DNA from: Anagrus nilaparvatae
Taxonomy: Eukaryota > Arthropoda > Insecta > Hymenoptera > Mymaridae
Reading direction: 5' to 3'
Assembly: GCA_022575985.1 (NCBI GenBank)
Contig: JAKSXM010000231.1
Span: forward strand, 8,186,501 to 8,250,500
Length of the DNA stretch: 64,000 bases
A program made the position numbers and the translations under genes. The notes below the pieces were generated by a model. That model had not been told where the DNA came from and ran no database searches. It saw nothing but the letters and a program-made list of their open reading frames with translations. Below, one piece after another: positions 59,526 to 64,000 of the stretch (position 1 is its first letter; each line of letters starts with the position of its first letter).

Positions 59526-61208
59526 ATTGGTGATATTTCACAAACATTATGGAGTTAAGACCTAATTTTTTTTTCAAAAATTTTTTTATCAAAAAAGCTC
59601 GAGGTACTTTTTTTTTTTTAATTTGGATGTAATACCTCATTTATTTTCACGAAAGTACTTATATTTGAAAGTATGGTTTTTACTCTATATCTCGAAACTG
59701 ATACTTAATTTTTTGAAAATTTTTTTCCCAAAATTTTTTTCACGAAAAAATGCAAAAAACACCAATTTTTTTTTTCTTTTTGGACGTAGTACCTAATTTA
59801 TTTCTATGAAAGTACTAGTTTTAGAAAGTTTGTTTATAGTCATTTTTTGGATCTAATACCGAATTTTTTAAAAAATTTTTTCTCAAAATTAAAAAAACAA
59901 AAAAATAAAAAAACCTGCAATATTTTTTTTTTGGGGTGTAATACCTAATTTAATTCCATGAAAGTACTAATATCTGAAAATATTGCGACCGGCGATATTT
60001 CACAACCGTTATGAAATTAAGACCTAATTTTTTTTTCAAAAATTTTTTCACCAAAAAAGCTCAAAATACTTTTTTTTTTTTTAATTTGGATGTAATACCT
60101 CATTTATTTCCACGAAAGTACTTATATTTGAAAGTATAGTTTTTACTCGATATCTCGAATCTGATACTTAATTTTATTAAAAATTTTTTTCCTCAATTTT
60201 TTTTCACAAAAAAATACAAAAAACCAAATTTTTTTTTTCTTCTTGGATATAGTACCTAATTTATTTATATGAGAGTACTAGTTTTAGACAGTTCGTTTGT
60301 AGTAATTTTTTGGATTTGATACCGAATTTTTCCAAAATTTATTTCTCAAAATTGAAAATGTTTTTTTAAACTACAATATTTTTTTTTTTTTGGGTAATAC
60401 TTTATTTTATTCCATGAAAGTACTATCTTGAATAATTATCTTCCAATGCATTACGTTAGATTTTATTTGAAAAAAATGGATTTAGTTAAATTCAATACAT
60501 AATTTTTCTTTTAACTTTTAAAAGTTAATAGAAATGAGTGTATGATTGCATGGTTGTAATCGGTGTCATCTGTTGCATATTGAAGTATTCAGCTCATTGT
60601 TTGAGGAACCTTAGTGCCAGCTAGTTGGCAGGGTATTTTTTAAATGCATTTATTTAGAAATTATAATTAAACTTCCAATGTATTCTGTTTTGTTACTTGT
60701 TTTTTCGCAGTTATATGACAAAATAAAAGTTTATATTCTTGGGAATGGTAAATATTCAGATGCTTCTTTAGACCAGATGAGTTTCCATTTTTCCAATTTT
60801 TTCACCAGTTTTATCTTTTGAATACAAAAAATACGTTTTGTAAGTAAGTTTATTACCTCCTGTATTAATTTCAGCCATTGAGCCCAAAAAATTTTGATAA
60901 AAGAAAAAATAAACAATTTGAAGTTTCAAAAAATTTTAATAAAAAAAAAAACTAACACATTGAGGTTACAATAAATTTAGATAAAAGAAAAATATGAGGT
61001 TACGGATTTATTGATAAAAAAATAAAAAAAAAAAGAATATCAGCATTTAAAAATTTTAAATTTCCAAATTCGATATTTCGATATTTACCAATACCGATGC
61101 AATATTAAGCTCTGCAATACCAAGACTAATATGGCCCAGAACGATATTTTCAATACCAATATCTATATTACTCAAAATATCGTATTGTCTTGGTATCGCG
61201 GAGCTCTA
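59211..61208. mobile_element. hAT-like shell with ATCGAT subterminal repeats and 8-bp TSD
   Basis: The inverted ends are TAGAGTTCCGCGATA and, complemented, TAGAGCTCCGCGATA. TTTCTAGG (59203-59210) and TTTCTAGC (61209-61216) form an 8-bp target duplication with one mismatch, as for hAT elements. Both ends carry arrays of ATCGATAT/CAATACCAA motifs. It has no transposase. A GGTTCC-family copy occupies the middle. Confidence 0.75.
59386..60633 (+). mobile_element. GGTTCC-family element, copy 4, missing its first ~20 bp
   Basis: It begins within the family's leader (GTGATAAGTCAAATTTCG), lacking the GGTTCC palindrome. It has (GT)n at 59478-59520, diverged ~150-bp units, and the full 3' end: GAGGAACC, hairpin TGCCAGCTAGTTGGCA and GGG. 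Confidence 0.8.
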
Positions 61209-61216
61209 TTTCTAGC

Positions 61217-62419
61217 CTCTAAAGGAGACATAATAAACCAATCCATAATGAGTTGGTGTTATTCGGTGTTCCAAATATAGTGAACTCTCTTTGCAAGTAT
61301 TGAGATTCATGTGCGAGGATTGCGTGGGAACGCATCTCTAAGTAGTCGACGATAGAAGATATCGACCCTGACAGCCAGCGCAGGAGTGAAATAGTGGAAG
61401 CTTTATTAGTATCATATTCTAATAAATTTAAAAAATGCATGATTGAATAAATAAATTCGTTCAGTAGACTAAATCTGATAAATTAGTACTAGATACCGTC
61501 AAAGAAAGGTAGAGTGAAGCTAACTACGTTAGAAAATTTTAAGAAATTTGTTCATTTGTTCTGAAATTTTGAGAATTAAATTTGAAAAAAAAATTAAAAT
61601 TTTAAATTCAATGTAGAGACTTTCTAGAATCATCCGGTAAACTCTTGCGGGTCAGTCTATAATATAATGATATAATACATCTTTATTGTATTTATCATTT
61701 ATTTAAGTTGGCACAAGAAATGTGGGTTCCATTAGTTTAGGCATTGACATAGGATTACTATTTCAGTTATGAATAAAAATTTTATGTTAAAAACACAGTA
61801 ACCAAAATTCCTTTAGAAATACCGCACTGTGCCAAAAAACAAATCAGTTTATCAACACGATGAAAAAAATTCAGTTTAATCTTTTATTTTTGTATCCTAT
61901 ATTCCTACACTGAGAAAAAAAATTACTCCATTCAAAAAAATTTGCTTTGTTTCAAGAAAATTATTCTTTTCAATACTGCCTAACATACGTCTTTTTGACT
62001 CAATGAAATCTTACGCATTGAGTTAAAAACATATTTTCTCTATTTAAAAAAATAATGTTTTGGGAGAAAGAAATATTTCTTAGAAACAATAAACAGTCGC
62101 TTAGCGACAACATCATGAATTTTTGGTACAATCAAATAATTAGTTATGTGAAATAAATAAATTTTTGAATCTATGAAATAATTTTTTCGATCGAAATTGT
62201 CAGTAAAAAATTTTTTTTTTTTGCAAAATGCAAAAAATTATTTTTTCCTCGTTTTTTTTTTTTTTTATAGTTTTTTAATTTTTTTATTATTAATATTATT
62301 TTTATAAATTATTATTATTGATTTATATATTTTTTTTAAAAATTATTTTTTCATTGAATTATTTTTTTTTTTTTTAATTATTTTATTTTTTTTAAATATT
62401 CAATTCAATTTTAAATATT
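61217..62419. other. Intergenic DNA
   Basis: A minus-strand frame at 61219-61440 (EMRSHAILAHESQYLQREFT within it) has slightly balanced composition but no domain I recognise. A small hairpin ACTCAATG/CATTGAGT lies at 61998-62023. The rest is homopolymer-rich. Confidence 0.45.
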
Positions 62420-62499
62420 GTCATACCCGGGAATCGAACCCAAATTGCTTTGATTGTGCAGAACTATACGCATCGTAACCAATCCACTGGACCACGGCA
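62420..62499 (-). tRNA. tRNA-derived fragment or SINE head
   Basis: On the minus strand TGGTCCAGTGG resembles an A box and GGTTCGATTCC is a perfect B box, about 45 nt apart. T-arm pairing (GGG/CCC) is good, but acceptor ends do not pair well and the anticodon arm is poor, so this is probably a tRNA pseudogene or the head of a SINE and not a functional tRNA. Confidence 0.45.
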
Positions 62500-62516
62500 G
62501 CATCTTACTAAATAGA

Positions 62517-62797
62517 GGCCGTTTTTCAAAACGATTCTCTGATAAAGAATTAATTTGGTACTATAGGGGGGAGGTATTATTTTTCATATTTTTAAACGAA
62601 TTTGAGTATTCGATCAAACTAGGTGTCGCGTCATACGCAATCGTTCTATGCATTGCAATTTGTTCAAAAACAATTACGTATGACGCGACACCTAGTTTGA
62701 TCGAATACTCAAATTCGTTTAAAAATATGAAAAATAATACCTCCCCCCTATAGTACCAACTTAATTCTTTATCAGAGAATCGTTTTGAAAAACGGCC
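62517..62797. repeat. 281-bp near-perfect palindrome
   Basis: Arms of about 122 bp are almost identical in inverted orientation (outer edge GGCCGTTTTTCAAAACG, inner edge GACGCGACACCTAGTTTG complement) around a ~35-bp spacer at about 62640-62675. No clear target duplication is seen. It starts 17 bp from the tRNA-like fragment. Confidence 0.9.
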
Positions 62798-64000
62798 AGA
62801 AGTTAGTTTTCAAAGACTATGTAACGAAAAAATTATCGATAAAGCAGATTCAAAAACATAAAATAATGCATCAAGTTTTTAAGGTGGGACCCTCGCAACA
62901 ACAATTACAGAACAGATTTGCACCAAATTACATAAAATGAAAGTTTTTTATTAGCAAAATATACTGTAAAAATTTTGAGAGCATTAGTTGTTTCGTTTCG
63001 GAGAAAAATGAAAAAATATTTAACATGGATGTTAAATGTAAAACTCCAAAAAACCGCACGTATTTTAAGTTATCTCGGAATTTACAGAACAGAATAAAAA
63101 AAAAATATATAGAAAAAGAGAAAAAATATTAACAAATTTAATGATGTTAATAAAAAACTCTTTAGTTGTTTACAAAATAAAGAAATTAATAAATTATTAT
63201 GAGAGAACGTAGTTTTATCGTACATTTAGTAACTTTTGCAGTACGCATGTGCAATGTATTGTCGGGCGGTATTCTTGCGGGAGTTCAAATATTAAAAACA
63301 CAAGTAGAGTAAAATGTAATAAATAAATTCCTTATTATTATTAGTTATATGAATAATATTTTTATTATCTTTTTTTGTTTATTTTGCAAATAAATTTTAA
63401 AATTTAGAACTTAATATGCGACAATAAGAATATTATTTTTAATAAAATATTTGAAACTCGTTCTTAGAGAGTAATTACTTGAAATTTTCTGGATGTCTAA
63501 TACGTACTGAAGAAAAATTGTTTAAAAAAAAACGAAAATATATAAAAAAAAAAGTGATAGGTATAAAGAAATAAAAACGTATTTTTGAAATTTATAAAAA
63601 TGATAATTTTTTTATTAATTTTTACATTAATTTCCTACATAATAATTTTATCAGCATTGGTTACAAATATTATGTAGTAGTCAATTTTTCTTTTGTAATT
63701 CTGTTTTCATCAGGTTACACTTAGTTGTTTAATTAATTTAATTTTTATTAAAGCAAGAATAGAAATGAATATATATTGTTATTAAAATATTATTAATAAA
63801 ATATTTAACTAAGAAGTATACAATTCTGGATGAAGTGTATCATTTTGGTAATATTTGGTAACGATTACATAAATAGACTTTTAATTATTAATCTTTATAT
63901 TTATAAGTACCTACAAGATATGCAAATATTATTTTTTAAATAATACTTATATGAAAAACATTGTGAATTTAAAAAAAAATATTTTCTCAAAAAATATTTA
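62798..64000. other. A+T-rich DNA without recognised features
   Basis: No gene, repeat pair or RNA gene is recognised. A short hydrophobic frame at 63600-63678 ends after 25 codons and is not supported. Confidence 0.5.

Noticed and set aside
61219..61440. 73-codon minus-strand frame with fairly normal composition
   Set aside because: No recognisable domain, start context or splice structure. It may be a transposon scrap, but I cannot support a call.
62454..62753. 99-codon open frame
   Set aside because: It runs through the tRNA-like sequence and the palindrome, so it is an accident of those structures.
63600..63678. Short hydrophobic frame like a signal-peptide exon
   Set aside because: It ends after 25 codons with no credible donor and lies in low-complexity A+T-rich DNA.

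Overview
This is eukaryotic DNA, almost certainly from an insect. It is very A+T-rich, has GT-AG introns, and is packed with arthropod-type transposable elements (mariner, R1-like and CR1/jockey-like LINEs, DIRS-like, hAT-like, TTAA-inserting MITEs). Its only recognisable host genes are ionotropic chemoreceptors (IRs), the insect iGluR-derived family. The extreme A+T content would fit a parasitoid wasp, but the sequence alone does not prove a taxon.

The core of the window is a tandem segmental duplication of one IR locus, both copies on the minus strand. Copy A spans about 11713-24905 (coding 12084-24733, 8 exons, about 482 aa, open throughout). Copy B spans about 36281-58015 (coding 36656-54556, the same 8 exons and phases). 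B has one in-frame TAA in exon 6 and is otherwise open. B is longer because of insertions that A lacks: a Mutator-like MITE, an R1-like LINE relic, a TTAA foldback, a TTAA MITE, an LTR fragment and a 3.3-kb foldback about 107 bp upstream of the start codon. A has its own insertions: a CR1/jockey-like LINE, a tandem-repeat TIR element, a candidate LTR and a poly-G element. Intron 4 of both copies carries the same DIRS-type reverse transcriptase relic, so that insertion is older than the duplication. Each copy serves as an empty-site control for the other.

Other regions: 1-3494 is A+T-rich DNA without genes. 3495-6680 is a nested nest of inverted-repeat elements with a pogo-like transposon inside. 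7185-9674 holds palindromic and poly-G repeats. 10933-11340 is an R1-like RT scrap. 26573-32417 is a hAT-like shell with GAGAC subterminal repeats; inside it are nested copies of an apparently undescribed family starting GGTTCC, with a 3' hairpin and insertion into TATTTT-like targets. 33619-34897 is a mariner with one nonsense codon, followed at once by a TTAA MITE. 59211-61208 is a second hAT-like shell (subterminal ATCGAT repeats, 8-bp target duplication) holding another copy of the GGTTCC family. 62420-62797 is a tRNA-like fragment beside a near-perfect palindrome.

No operon, CRISPR, rRNA or prokaryotic feature is present. The biological interest is a young chemoreceptor duplication whose history can be read from its transposon insertions, plus several structured non-autonomous element families.
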